From Begonia masoniana (Eukaryota; Streptophyta; Magnoliopsida; Cucurbitales; Begoniaceae), in NCBI GenBank assembly GCA_022432975.1, contig CM039504.1, forward strand, positions 3,383,459 through 3,447,458: a stretch of 64,000 nucleotides of DNA, written 5' to 3'. The notes under the pieces are model-generated. The model was not told the DNA's origin. It worked only from the letters and a program-made list of their open reading frames with translations, and did not search any database. A program made the position numbers and the translations under genes. How positions within the stretch are numbered: the first letter of the stretch is position 1; every line of letters starts with the position of its first letter. Shown here piece by piece: positions 25,515 to 38,829 of the stretch.

Positions 25515-26761
25515 TGATAAGTGTGTATTTTTACACACTTTATTATACTCTTTAATACTTGAATTGATGAGTTTTACTCAAGTATATGAAAATTCTGATA
25601 TATTTGGTGAGTGCGTAGAAAAATTGGAGAATTACAGGTTTCGGTGAAATCATTCTAGAAGAAAAGCGAGCAATTGTCGATCGATCGGATATTTTAATTA
25701 TTTTAATCTCAACCGTTGATCAATCGGCTATTTTAATTGATGGAGGTGTTTGAATCTGGACCGTTGAAGCTTGTTTTAATCTTAGCCGTCGAAGATGATT
25801 GTGGGCTGGGCTTCAAATTAATTGATAAATACGTTATATGTTAACCTAATTGAAGTAATTCAGAATAGAGGAGAGGCGAGAGAACGAAGAGGAGGCAAGG
25901 GAGACGGAAACCGGAACGAAGCGAGAGCTTCGAGAATTATTTTCAGCATAGTTTTTCTTTCCCTTTTTCTTCTGAACTATGAACTTCTTTAATTTTAGTT
26001 TTATTTTCTTTTTCTCATTCATGAACTAAATTTATTTTCTAGGGTTATGATGTAACTGAAACTCGACTGTTTAATATTTTTAATTTAGTTTTTATTTTCC
26101 TTTTTCCGATATCGTGTTGAGTATTCTTGTCTGTTCTTCATGCTTAATTTTGCCTGATCACCAAAGTTAAGATTTTTAGGGTTGTTTCAAAAGACGGAAG
26201 TTGCGAAATAACTGGGCATTGATGAGTTTACCATGAACTGATTCTAGACTAGGGATAGCTAGAACTTTTATGTAGTTTTATGATTTTCTGCACTTAATGT
26301 ATTCAACTGATTTGAGTTTGAGACCGGGAGGTGATAACCTATTAGTTGGATAATATTATTATAGCTCGGGAGAGAATAATAATTAAAATAGAAAAATCGC
26401 TATCAACCCGTAGGATTAAGAAATATTAACTAAATTAGGGATATTAAATAGGAAAGTGGATGTGAAATCAGAATCCCTAGATTCTTTCTTGATATTTACA
26501 AAATCTTTAATTATATTCCTGTCATTTATTTTAGTTTTCTAATTAGTTTATTTCAATTATTTTAGTTATTTAATTGTTTAATTTAAAATCAAATAAAAAT
26601 AAAATCTTTTTAATAGAAATTAAAGTGTTTTAGTCCAATTAATTTAAAATTGACTTAATTTAATATTTTAGTAAAACTATTCCTCATGGGTTCGACTCTT
26701 ACTTAAAAACTATATTACTTGTGCGACACGTACACTTGCGTATCACGATTTTTTCGCAACA
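25515..26761 (+). repeat. 5' LTR of the Athila-type element
   Basis: 1247 bp, TG...CA ends, near-identical to 31113-32360. It carries the promoter for the element. Confidence 0.93.
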
Positions 26762-26767
26762 AGTTTT

Positions 26768-26786
26768 TGGCGCCGTTGCCGGGGAT
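26768..26786 (+). other. Primer binding site, tRNA-Asp type
   Basis: TGGCGCCGTTGCCGGGGAT lies 6 nt after the LTR end. It is complementary to the 3' end of plant tRNA-Asp(GTC), from memory of that tRNA. Confidence 0.85.
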
Positions 26787-26870
26787 TATTTTTATTAATA
26801 TTTAATTAAGTTATTTTTTGTTTTAATTTGGACTGTTTAATTAATTCGTTGTATTTGCTCTTGCAGGTGC

Positions 26871-29252
26871 ATGCGAAAATTTGGTACTGCCAACCTGTTA
26901 CCTATCGACCCTGAAATTGAACGAACCTGCCGAAGAAATCGTAGGGAAACAAGGCAGACAACGATGGCGGACGAGCAAAATGCAGATTTACAACAGATGG
27001 TCGAAGTGGCCGAAGTCGGGAGACGAACATTGCTCGATTATGTCATGCCATCTATGGACGGGGTTCAATCAGCAATTCGAAAACCTGCGATCACGTGCAA
27101 CAATTTTGAAATAAAGCCGGGAACCATACACACGATTTAGCAGTATCAATTCTGTGGTCTGCCTAACGAGGATCCAAAAGATCATATTGCAAGCTTCGTT
27201 GAGGTCTGTGACACGTTTAAATATCATAATGTTTCTGATGATGCTGTTAGACTTAGGTTGTTCCCCTTTACACTAAGAGATCGCGCTAAAAACTGGTTAA
27301 ATTCCTTACCCCCGGATTCAATTACAACGTGGAATGAATTAGTTCAAAGATTCCTATCTAAATTCTTTCCCTTTGAAAAAATGGCAAAACTCCGCAACGA
27401 AATTAACAACTTTAATCAATTCGATGGCGAGACGGTCTACGAAGCATGGGGCCGATTCAAGGAACTTTTACGAAAATGCCCCCAACATGGTCTACCACGA
27501 TGGATGCAAATACAGACGTTCTTCATCGGCCTATCACCTTCTACACGGACTCTTGTCAACTCTGCAGCTGGTGGATCAATACTTCAAAAGACAGAAGTGG
27601 AGGCATTCGACCTATTAGAGGAGTTATCCCTTACTAATGATCAGTGCCCGGTTGAACGACAGATTTTGAGGAAGCATTCAAATACCCCAGAAATGGATGC
27701 GATAAAAGCATTAACTACACAAGTTGCATCCCTCACTCGGCAAATCCAAGGTAATCAAGCTCCAGTTAATGCAATTCATTCCCCGATCATACAATGTCAA
27801 TGGTGCCAAGGACCACATGCTAGTGAAAACTGTCAGCAAGGGAACCAAATGGCCAGCAGTTCATCTGAACAAGCCCAATATGTTGGAAATTATAATAGAC
27901 CGATGAATCAAAATTTAAGTAACTATTATAATGGCCCACGTAACAATCACCCGAATTTTTCGTGGAAGAACCCGAACAATGCCATTCAGATGCCACAAGT
28001 TAATCAACTGACACCTCCATTTCAAGAAAGAAAATCTAATCTGGAGAATTTAATTGCCAAAATGGGGGAGCACACAAACCAATTTATGGCTGAGACAAGA
28101 ACCACCTTGCAAAATCAATCGGCTCAAATTCGAAGTCTTGAGAATCAGCTTGACCAATTTGCTAGTATCATTTATGGAAGATCTCAAGGCACTTTACCGA
28201 GTTCTACAGAAATAAATCCGAAAGAGCATTGTAATGCAATTACTACTCGACTGGGAACTGTGATTGAACCGGAGCACAAAGATCCAAGTGTACATAGAGT
28301 GGATAATGAGAGTTCAAGTGAAAATGAAGCTCAAAAGTCTATATCATCTCATTCTTCGCCAATACAAACAATTCCACCTCAAATGCCGTTTCCACAGAGA
28401 CAGAAGAATGTGAAGCTTGATCACCAATTTTCCAAGTTCCTTGATATCTTCAAAAAGCTCCACATCAACATTCCATTCGCAGAGGCCCTCGAGCAAATGC
28501 CTAAATATGCAAAGTTTCTTAAAGATATTTTATCTCACAAACGAAAGATTGATGAATATGGCACGATCGCCTTGACTGAGGAATCCAGTGCCATTGTTCA
28601 ACGTAAACTTCCACAAAAACTGAAAGATTCAGGGAGTTTCACCATACCAAGTGAAATTGGAAAGTCAATTTTTGAACGGGCATTATGTGATTTGGGAGGT
28701 AGTGTAAATTTAATGCCACTATCTATTTTTCAAAAGTTGGGTCTTGGTGAAGCGAAGTCCACGAATGTAATTTTACAGATGGCTGATCGGTCTATAAAGC
28801 ATCCGTATGGGGTGATTGAAGATGTCCTTGGTAAAGTCGACAAGTTTATTTTCGCCGCTGATTTCTTGATTCTTGATATGGAGGAAGATCGTGGCATCCC
28901 TATAATATTAGGTCGACCATTCTTAGCCACAGGGGGTGCTGTAATTGATCTAAGAAAGGGAGAGCTTAAATTGTACGTACAAGATGAAGATGTCACATTC
29001 AAGGTATATAAATCACTGGAGTACCCAATAGAGGCTTCACGTCAACCAAACAATTTTCTTGAGCCTAATGGGAAGCAGTATGTTGAAAGTTTGGGGGAGT
29101 CGTCATTACAGGTCCTACCACATATAAAAAAACCACCCGACTACAACAAGTTTTTGGCGAATGATAAGTTCGCAAATGGGCAACGATTGACACCATATTG
29201 GGACGGTACATTTCAAAATACAAAGCCCATAATAAATTTTGACCCAACATGA
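26871..29252 (+). pseudogene. Athila gag-protease frame with one nonsense codon
   Basis: One frame runs from ATG 26871 to the stop at 29250-29252, broken only by TAG at 27138-27140; a single C-to-T change from a Gln codon would explain it. The gag core (about 27240-27580) includes RAKNWLNSLPP, TWNELVQRFLSKFFP and ETVYEAWGRFKELLR. A zinc knuckle C-x2-C-x3-H-x4-C (CQWCQGPHASENC) follows, then low-complexity Asn/Gln sequence. The protease has CDLGGSVNLMP with the catalytic Asp, and IILGRPFL further on. The frame ends without entering reverse transcriptase. Gag would form the particle and the protease would process it; both would act in trans with a helper's polymerase. Confidence 0.88.
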
Positions 29253-31112
29253 AAACGTATGATGTCGGGCTGTCGACTATAAATACAAGCGCTTGGTGGG
29301 AGGCAGCCCACCCTAGTATCCTTTTTAGTTCGTTATTTCAATTTTTGTTTGCATTAGTTTTGTTTATTATTATTATTATTTTATTTATATTTTATTTTAT
29401 TTCATTATTATTATTATTTAATTAAAAAAAAAATCTCATTCGATTGCTCCTTCGACCGAAGCTCCACAACACTCACGACCAACCTGAGACGTTATGAGGT
29501 ACGCTACTTTTACCCTATTTTTTTACATTGAGGACAATGTCTATATTAAGTTTGGGGGGGTTTTATTTAGATATTATTTTTTTTAGTTTTTAATTAAATT
29601 TATAAACATGTTTAGATTAATAAGTCTGCTTAATATTTTGAATTCTATGGTATGATTAATTATTTCATTTGTTTAAAGTGTCGATGACTGCACCTTTGAT
29701 TAATGCATGTTTCAACTTCTGAATAGATTCTGAAATAGTATGATCTGTGATAGTAGCATTGATTGGAGCTTAGGAAGTTAGACTTGTTTGTGTGGAAATG
29801 TTCGTTCTTGTTTAAAGTTAACTGATAATGATATAAATTGTTGTCTTGAGATCGAGAGCCTAAACACAGTGAGGGAGTGCTTGAGTGTAAACACTGAAAG
29901 GGAGTGAGCTCCATTTAAATTTAGTGAGTGATTAGTGAGTATTAAATTGGTCTTGGTTTTGCCTTGCATTCAGGAATACAAATTGTGATTTTTGCAGAAT
30001 TAAGAGAATGACTTAGGCCATTTTTAAATCGTTTGAACTTTTATTGACATACCTCATTTGTGTCATTTAAATGACACCCTTAGTCTCCTATTTGAACCTT
30101 TATTTACCACTATTTTGTCAATCCTAACTTAGCCTATCTTGAAATTATTTTGACTATCCTGTTTATTGAGCACAGGGTTGTGGGTACATATTATTGGGAG
30201 AGTTGGAGAAAGTAGTGGTGAGAATCATAGCTAATTCTTTTGTCAATTGTCTAAGTTGTTAGTATTTTGAGATTTTATTTATCCTTCTTTTATGTTTTTC
30301 AGTGATTAAAGTTGTGAAAAAAAAAACAAAACAAAAAAAAACAAAACAAAAAAAAAAGAGAAAGGAAAGAAAAGAAAAAAAAAAGTTATTGGAAAGTTGA
30401 ATTGTTCAGTAGTAGAACAATTTCTTATATGCTATTTAATTTGTTGTTATTGTTATTTGTATTTTATGTTTGTTAGTAAAGACATTGACAAAGGAGTTGG
30501 TTTTGAAAAATAGAGAGTGAGACAAGTTTGGGGGGATTATTGAGTTAACTGATTAGAAAAGAGTTCAAGTGAGTGTAAGGAGTGAGGGTGGCATAAGGAT
30601 GGATTGTGCTCTAGAGTTTCGCTTGAATCCAAAAATTTCATACCTTATAAACTCGGCCTTACATTACAAGCTTAATTAAAGACCTATCGACTTTTATTCT
30701 GTTTACTCATATTTGTTATTAGTGAATAATGGGCAAGACTGATGAACAATAAGAGTGGATGGAGTGACCCTGAGAGGTATTTTTGATTTCCCTTCTCATA
30801 AGACATAATTATAGATCTATCAGTTAAACGAGAATGAGTTTGAGCATGTACACACACAAGAATTTCTGATTAAGTTTCTCTCAATGTGATATCATGAGTT
30901 GTATTATTGAAAGTGTTTATTTAGATGGTTTATTTGCATGCAAATATCAAGCTGAGACAAAATACTGCGAACTTTGATTTACATAATTTTACCATGGAAA
31001 TTTTAAATATTTTGCAGACTTTAAATTTTAGAAATTCCTGGATAAACTTTGCTAGATTTCTATACTTATTTTTGTTCGCTTGAGGACAAGCTTTCATTCA
31101 AGTTTGGGGGTG
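29253..31112 (+). other. Non-coding 3' interior of the Athila element with repeated polypurine tracts
   Basis: No frame of useful length. Three purine tracts of the form AAGTTTGGGGG occur: about 29549-29561 (after TTGAGGACAATG), about 30523-30536, and about 31099-31112 directly before the 3' LTR (after TTGAGGACAAGC). The last is the expected plus-strand primer; the first sits just after gag-protease. An A-rich stretch lies at 30317-30384. Confidence 0.7.
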
Positions 31113-32360
31113 TGATAAGTGTGTATTTTTACACACTTTATTATACTCTTTAATACTTGAATTGATGAGTTTTACTCAAGTATATGAAAATTCTGATATA
31201 TTTGATGAGTGCGTAGAAAAATTGGAGAATTACAGGTTTCGGTGAAATCATTCTAGAAGAAAAGCGAGCAATTGTCGATCGATCGGATATTTTAATTGTT
31301 TTAATCTCAACCGTTGATCAATCGGCTATTTTAATTGATGGAGGTGTTTGAATCTGGACCGTTGAAGCTTGTTTTAATCTTAGTCGTCGAAGATGATTGT
31401 GGGCTGGGCTTCAAATTAATTGATAAATACGTTATATGTTAACCTAATTGAAGTAATTCAGAATAGAGGAGAGGCGAGAGAACGAAGAGGAGGCAAGGGA
31501 GACGGAAACCGGAACGAAGCGAGAGCTTCGAGAATTATTTTCAGCATAGTTTTACTTTCCCCTTTTTCTTCTGAACTATGAACTTCTTTAATTTTAGTTT
31601 TATTTTCTTTTTCTCATTCATGAACTAAATTTATTTTCTAGGGTTATGATGTAACTGAAACTCGACTGTTTAATATTTTTAATTTAGTTTTTGTTTTCCT
31701 TTTTCCGATATCGTGTTGAGTATTCTTGTCTTTTCTTCATGCTTAATTTTGCCTGATCACCAAAGTTAAGATTTTTAGGGTTGTTTCAAAAGAAGGAAGT
31801 TGCGAAATAACTGGGCATTGATGAGTTTACCATGAACTGATTCTAGACTAGGGAAACCTAGAACTTTTATGTAGTTTTATGATTTTCTGCACTTAATGTA
31901 TTCAACTGATTTGAGTTTGAGATCGGGAGGTGATAACCTATTAGTTGGATAATATTATTATAGCTCGGGAGAGAATAATAATTAAAATAGAAAAATCGCT
32001 ATCAACCCGTAGGATTAAGAAATATTAACTAAATTAGGGATATTAAATAGGAAAGTGGATGTGAAATCAGAATCCCTAGATTCTTTCTTGATATTTACAA
32101 AATCTTTAATTATATTCCTGTCATTTATTTTAGTTTCCTAATTAGTTTATTTCAATTATTTTAGTTATTTAATTGTTTAATTTAAAATCAAATAAAAATA
32201 AAATCTTTTTAATAGAAATTAAAGTGTTTTAGTCCAATTAATTTAAAATTGACTTAATTTAATATTTTAGTAAAACTATTCCTCGTGGGTTCAACTCTTA
32301 CTTAAAAACTATATTACTTGTGCGACACGTACACTTGCGTATCACGATTTTTTCGCAACA
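31113..32360 (+). repeat. 3' LTR of the Athila-type element
   Basis: 1248 bp, starts TGATAAGTGTG directly after the polypurine tract and ends CGCAACA before the AGGGG duplication. Confidence 0.93.
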
Positions 32361-33437
32361 AGGGGAACTTGGAAAAACAGATTCATTGAGGAAGTTAGCT
32401 AGAAGCGGCGACACAGATAAGAGGGAGTCTTTAATTATATAAGTCCGATTGTCTTGTAATTTCAAAGACTCATGAAATCTTTTTAATTCTGTTCGTGGCC
32501 CCGCAGACGTAGGCAATTGGCGAACTGCGATAACAACCTCCTGTCTCATTATTTTATGCAATTTACAACTGTTCATTATTACAATAATTAATTGGTGTCT
32601 CATCAAGTGTTCCACATACACTAGGACATCAAGTAACTAACCTTGATCTTTCTAGAACAATTTGTTGAAGAGAATCCAAAAACCTCGATAAAGATGATTT
32701 TCTCGTATAAATATTATGAATTCTCTTTCATGAGTCAACAACTTAGAATCCAGATTTCAGTGTCGTTTGATCATTAACCACAAACAAGTTTATTGATAGA
32801 AGAAGAGGAGTTGTAGAGTTTCTAATAGAATCTTCGTAGCCAAGGAAGTTATATCACTTATATGACAACTGTCAATTTACTGATAAACGATGACAAACGC
32901 GCGTAGATACTGTATAAATATAATAAGAGTTTTATCGATTATATTGTTAATTATTGTTTAAAAATATTTAAACAATATTTCATAATTTGTGACATTTAAT
33001 ATATCTAGTCCATAAAGTCGAGGATATTGGTCGAGATTGTCTTCGGCTAGCTGAATTAGTACTCCAATTCCGTTTCTTAAAAACTCGGCTTGCCGTAGAA
33101 TGATATTTGCAAATTGCCTAAAATTAAATAGTTTTCTGATGGTAATATTAGATATAAATAAATATTTTTTATTCAATAACAAAAATAATAACTGTTTGAT
33201 TAAAATTCCAAAATAATTAAAATGTTAGTAGTTAAAGTCTAAAGAAGGCCACAGTGTTCAGTGAGAAAATTGTAGGGCTGAAGACCAAATCAGTAAATAT
33301 ATCTAAAACTGGGCCTACTTATTGGGCTTTCGTAATGGGCCGCGGGAGATTCTCTCTTCTACCTCTTAAGAGTGAAGCAGACTGATATCGCTTCAGTGCT
33401 TACGTACATTAGGGCTCTAGACGAGAGAGAGAGAGAG
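32361..33437. other. Right half of the LTR remnant, then YLS8 promoter region
   Basis: 32366-32610 continues the LTR remnant that starts at 24831. 32640-33300 is AT-rich without a recognised gene. The YLS8 promoter occupies the last part. Confidence 0.5.
33310..33341 (+). promoter_or_regulatory. Three site II elements upstream of YLS8
   Basis: TGGGCC at 33310-33315, TGGGCT at 33323-33328 and TGGGCC at 33336-33341 lie 97-128 bp before the ATG. TGGGCY clusters are common in promoters of plant housekeeping and RNA-processing genes. Confidence 0.7.
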
Positions 33438-34385
33438 ATGTCGTATTTGCTGCCCCACCTTCACTCCGGATGGGCGGTGGATCAGGCCATCCTAGCGGAG
33501 GAGGAGCGCCTCGTCGTGATTCGGTTTGGCCATGATTGGGACGAAACCTGCATGCAGGTCTCTCTCTCTCTCTCTACCTTTTTTTGTTTTCTCATTCTCC
33601 CTTCTTGACAGTTTTGTCTTCGTATTTGTTTAGATGGAGTTCATTTTATTTTTCCGATTAAATTCCAACTTATTGATGTTAGAGTAAATATTTTAGATTT
33701 AAGGTTTTAGTAAAAGTTCATCTATCTTGGTTTTGATCTTTACGATCAATGCTTCCTCGCGATGATAATACTTGCAGGTGCTCTGCTAATATCTTCTTCA
33801 CGATGGATAATGATCCATCTGTATGTCGTTTCAGCTATTCATGACCATGCTCATGCCTAAGCAAAATTGAATAGCTTATTTCTTTTCTTTTCACCTGCTC
33901 AATATGTATTTTACTCTTCCAGTTCAAAATAAGTTCGGTTTACGACGTATTTTAACGGAATCATTCTTAGATTACAATAGTTTGGAGGATGAAACTTTAA
34001 TCATAATTTGCGCTGAAAGCACGTGTTTTAATGATTTGTATGTTGTTTTGTCTCTCAAATCACTTATGGGTTGCAGATGGACGAAGTCCTTGCATCTGTT
34101 GCTGAAACAATTAAGAATTTTGCGGTGATATATCTTGTGGACATCACAGAGGTGCCCGATTTCAACACAATGTACGAGCTCTATGATCCATCCACTGTTA
34201 TGTTTTTCTTCAGGAACAAGCACATCATGATCGATCTTGGTACTGGAAACAACAATAAGATTAACTGGGCCCTCAAGGATAAGCAAGAATTCATTGATAT
34301 CATTGAGACTGTATATCGTGGGGCTAGGAAAGGACGTGGTTTAGTGATTGCTCCTAAAGATTATTCTACCAAGTATCGCTACTAA
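33438..34385 (+). CDS. YLS8: Thioredoxin-like U5 snRNP protein YLS8/DIM1
   Basis: Plant ortholog of yeast Dib1 and human U5-15kD, a core component of the U4/U6.U5 tri-snRNP needed for pre-mRNA splicing in the nucleus. Two exons, 33438-33557 and 34077-34385, with GT-AG junctions CATGCAG|GTCTCT and GGTTGCAG|ATGGAC. The product is 142 residues, the usual length, starting MSYLLPHLHSGWAVDQAI and ending DYSTKYRY. Recognisable motifs are VVIRFGHDWDETCMQMDEVL, YLVDITEVPDFNTMYELYD, VMFFFRNKHIMIDLGTGNN and NWALKDKQEFIDIIETVYRG. The thioredoxin fold lacks the CxxC redox pair, as is normal for this protein. No defect is visible. Confidence 0.97.
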
Positions 34386-35088
34386 GTCAGCATTGCATTT
34401 TGGTTGAACATGTAAGATTGTAACTTGAAACTTCTCCTATTCAGAATACCTGAATTATTTGAACAGTTCATAATGGCATTTCTCTCCATGTTATGTGGTA
34501 TGACTTATAATCTCAATGCATATATATCTGTAATTAATTTGGGTCTCGAGAAGCATGGTTTGTTTGATCTAATATGGTAATGGTAGTGGATATTGGGTGA
34601 TTATTGTCTTCCTGAAACTCCCAACAATTTAAGACTTTTGTGGGGAGTTATAGTTCTGGAGTAAATTTTAAAACACGTGCTTTTATAGAAATTTTTGCTT
34701 GTTAACTTGACTTAGATTCAAATTTTAAAGCATATGCTTGTGATAGTTAGAGAAGCATGTCTAAAGAGTGGAGGACAAATACTAAATGTCATGCATTTTT
34801 TTAGGATCTTTGACAGCTTTTTGGTGTGACAATAGCTTATAGGGGTCCAATTCTGTTTCAGTGCAATTGTATGGATGGGATGGCTTTTCTTAAACCGTAG
34901 TTCTCCTATTATCTATGATATGAGGTCTGTGGGGAGTTGTAGTTTCTCTTTGGTAATAAAAACATGCTGCATGGAAGCAGGATTGGAGTGAATGATGGTA
35001 TTCTATTATCAGCTTCTAACTTTCAGCTGCAGTATATACAAATGTTCTTCATAGATTTCCTGCACGAACAATTTTCTATGTATCTTTG
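34386..35088. other. 3' flanks of convergent genes YLS8 and DJC76-like
   Basis: AT-rich sequence between two convergent stop codons. It would hold both 3' untranslated regions. I see no other gene. Confidence 0.6.
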
Positions 35089-37057
35089 CTAAAACATTCT
35101 CCTTTTTCCAATGACACCCATTATTTCTACAGCTGCCGTCCCTAAAGCAAACCATGTAATGGCGGCTAATATAATCTGCAGCCCCGAACTGTCAACAATC
35201 TCCAATGCGAAGGAGCCACCGATGTGTTCTTCTAACCCACCAATCTTGTCCTCCCCTACTTGGGATTGAACTACTGCACCTGCAACAATTGCAATCCCCA
35301 TTGGCATTCCCCAGTTCATGGGGTGAGCTTGAGTCTCATTTGTTTCGAAATCTGGTTCGGCTGTTTGCCTCAAGTCCATGATTACTGATGCATTTGATGA
35401 AGCTTTCGAGCTTGAGTTGGTTTGCGGTGAGGGTGGGAGAGCAAGGGCTATTGGAATCCAATAGTCATCCTGATACATGTAATGCGATGGGATTCTGTTC
35501 TTCTCCCTGATGCTTGAGCTCGCTTGTTTCCTGGCAGCAGCAGCATCTCGAAGCTTGTCTATGTTTGGTTGCTTGGATTTAGTGCCTGCGTATGTCAGAT
35601 TTTTATCACATGATGGCGTAGACCCACCAGAATTGGGGGTTTTCCAATATAACCAATTTGAGATCGATCTAATGGCTTGGATGGCCGACATTCTGGCCTC
35701 TCTCTGAAGGTCAGTCTCCTGAAAAAATATAAGACACAGAATTTCATTGGTGGCAGAAGACTCCCTAGTTTAGAAGGTGTTGAATATTATGGAACCACGT
35801 AGAGTCATTTAAAAGACGAAGATCATCATGATCGTGAACTGCTATATTAAAATTTTCAATCAATATAATAAATCAGTCTTCTTTTGAAATTTTGAGCAGT
35901 GATCATTATTTCTGGAGCTGACCTTGGAGCGTTCTGTTGAAGCTTTTTCCATTTCGTCACTGAATCTGGTCTGAAATTTCTTCACGTCTACGAAGATATT
36001 TGAAACTCTTGCACCGGCTGCATTGCCCATACCAACTCTCACGTTCCCCCTTGGCTGCTTAGACATTAAAAACTCTAGAGCTGCAAGGTCTGATCTCCCA
36101 ACCATCCTAACGTCATATCAACAAATAAAATTAAGGGAAAAACAAAAGATATCGCAAAATCTTTGATCACATCTTGTTGACTATGAATCTCAAATCAACT
36201 TCTATGTAAGATTCTTTGGCTAGGAATTAGCATACGAAGATTATGCTAGTTAATACTCACGAAATGCAGTCGACAGGGCATGTTTCGATAGCCTGAAGGA
36301 TTTGGTGCTCAGAATCGGCCCACTGGGCAACAACTCTGGCTCTTCCATACACTGATTCAATTGCAAAGGTATTTTTGGCGAACAAGGCACACTTTAAACA
36401 CCCAACACATTTTACTTCATCCACAAAAACTGCTCGTTCTTCATTTTCTGACCCAAACCACACTGAATATAAAGGTTTGCCCGTGTAACCTCGAAGTTCC
36501 GCAACCTTTGCTTGCTCCTGCCCCATTAGCATCATCACAAAGTTACAAAGTAATTCTGAAAGAAACTTATAGAGAGCCTACTAAACAGTTACAATAAATC
36601 AGTACCACGGGTTCTCAGCAAATGAAATTTCCTTTCCTGAAACGCTTATTGGAACAAGAAATAAGCGAGTCTATAGAGGTATTTTATCGAACAGTTAACG
36701 TGCTCGTACCTTGTCATAAACACTGCGTAAATTAGGATCAGAGAGTATCGAATACGCATCGTTTAGTATTATCGCCATGTCGTGGCCAGCGGATCCAGCA
36801 ATATCAGGATGGCATCGCTTTTGAAGTGAACGGTAAGCCAATTTAATCTGGGATTGATCGGAGGAGCTATCGACGCCAAGAAGATCGTACAGATCAAAGT
36901 TGGAGATGGAAGAAGCTGCTCTGCATCTCCCGGAGTTTCCATAAAGCTTCAATGGAGTAGTAGCGTGCATACCTAAAGCTCTCTCGATTGAAGTTTTCTT
37001 GGCGATTGAAGATAAGGAAGAAAAGGGTGTGTACAGAGGAAGGCATGCAGTCGGCAT
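35089..37057 (-). CDS. DJC76: Chloroplast J-domain protein with ferredoxin domain (DJC76-like)
   Basis: Co-chaperone of the plant DJC76/77/82 group, which combine a J domain with a ferredoxin-type domain in chloroplasts. Four exons in transcription order: 37057-36710, 36517-36261, 36106-35923 and 35718-35089, all GT-AG and in frame, 472 residues. The N-terminus (MPTACLPLYTPFSSLSS) looks like a transit peptide. The J domain is about residues 54-116, with HPD in QKRCHPDIAG. The ferredoxin-like domain follows at once (VDEVKCVGCLKCALF and ETCPVDCIS), giving C-x2-C-x2-C and a later C-P that could bind an iron-sulfur cluster. The C-terminus has hydrophobic stretches MGIAIVAGAVV and LQIILAAITWFALGTAA, possibly membrane-associated. 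The length fits DJC76 better than the shorter DJC77 or DJC82. Confidence 0.9.
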
Positions 37058-37661
37058 TTTCCCCTCCTTGCTGGAAATGATGATTAGAGAGACGATAAGA
37101 AATTTGATGCCATGGTTGATTGCCTCTTGGAGTGGGAAGAGTGGGGAAGGAAGATATTTGCGGAGATATTTCTGCTACGTGAAATTTAACTGGACTTAGA
37201 AGGGTATTTTGGAGATATTAGTAATGATAACATAAAGTCTGGTATTCAATTAATTTACTTTTGGTAATAGTTTACGAAATTAAATATCTCATAAATTATC
37301 ATACTTAATTTTTATTATAACTAGTTGGATTCACGCAAATTTGTTGCTTGACGATTGTCATTACAGTAAACTACATAAAATATAAAATATTGACTTCTAA
37401 AAAAATATTACAGAATTTTAGTTAATCGTATGATACGTGTCATTATAACACACTGAATAAGAAATAAAAAAATATTGACATGTGTTATTACAGTAGATTA
37501 CGAAATTACATGTTCAGTTTTTAATATTATTAACGCTACAAAGAATATTATAAGTATATGACACGTCTAATACGTGTCATCATAATAAATTAAAAAAAAA
37601 ATATTTACGACTCTTCAAAAGTGTTATAGTGAATATGTCAAATAAATTATATGTATCGTTA
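37058..37661. other. DJC76-like promoter and AT-rich DNA
   Basis: Nothing coding is seen. The stretch ends at the target duplication of the second MULE. Confidence 0.5.
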
Positions 37662-37670
37662 TAATTCATA

Positions 37671-37862
37671 GGGAAAAGTTCAATTTAGACCCTAACGTAT
37701 GGAGTCAGTGGCCATTTGAACCGTAACGTTTATTTTTGATCCAATTAGACCCTGTCGTATAAAACGTTTACCATTCAAACATTTCAGTTAATCTAGTCGT
37801 TAAATTTAACATGTGATTCGCATGTGCCTTTTAAAATCCCTTAACTATCCCTCCCTTCCGCC
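37671..37862 (+). repeat. Left terminal inverted repeat of the second MULE
   Basis: Starts GGGAAAAGTTCAATTTAGAC and matches the reverse complement of 38830-39042 with small differences. Confidence 0.85.
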
Positions 37863-38192
37863 CAGACTTATGATTCGCATTCTCTAATGACGGATCTAAA
37901 ATACGACTAAACGAAGAAGCAATCAATCATTTATAATTAAATTATGAGCAGTTATAAAAACTAAGTCTTCATTGAAGGTCTGGTAGAAGAACACCATTTT
38001 CGTTTCTGTAATCAGCTTTAAGATTCGAAACAGTTCATAAGAAACCAACAAATCCAAAGAAGATTTCAGAAAAATGAAAAAGGGAAAAGAGTTCAGAATG
38101 TTGATCGGAGAAGGGTATTAAGGATGGATTTGAGCGAGAATCGGAGTCATACTATCGGACGAATCGTGAGACAATGGAATAGACAGAGAAAG

Positions 38193-38815
<623 letters not shown>

Positions 38816-38829
38816 ATAATAAGAAGTCG

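Larger units (their letters stand above)
25515..32360 (+). mobile_element. Athila-type LTR retrotransposon with gag-protease only (TR-GAG-like)
   Basis: Two near-identical LTRs (25515-26761 and 31113-32360) begin TGATAAGTG and end CGCAACA. A 5-bp target duplication AGGGG lies directly outside (25510-25514 and 32361-32365). The primer site 26768-26786 matches the 3' end of plant tRNA-Asp, typical of Athila. The interior holds one gag-protease frame (26871-29252), then about 1.86 kb without coding sequence. No reverse transcriptase, RNase H or integrase is present, so it would depend on a helper element. Between the LTRs I count about 13 substitutions and one indel, implying a young insertion. 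Confidence 0.92.
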
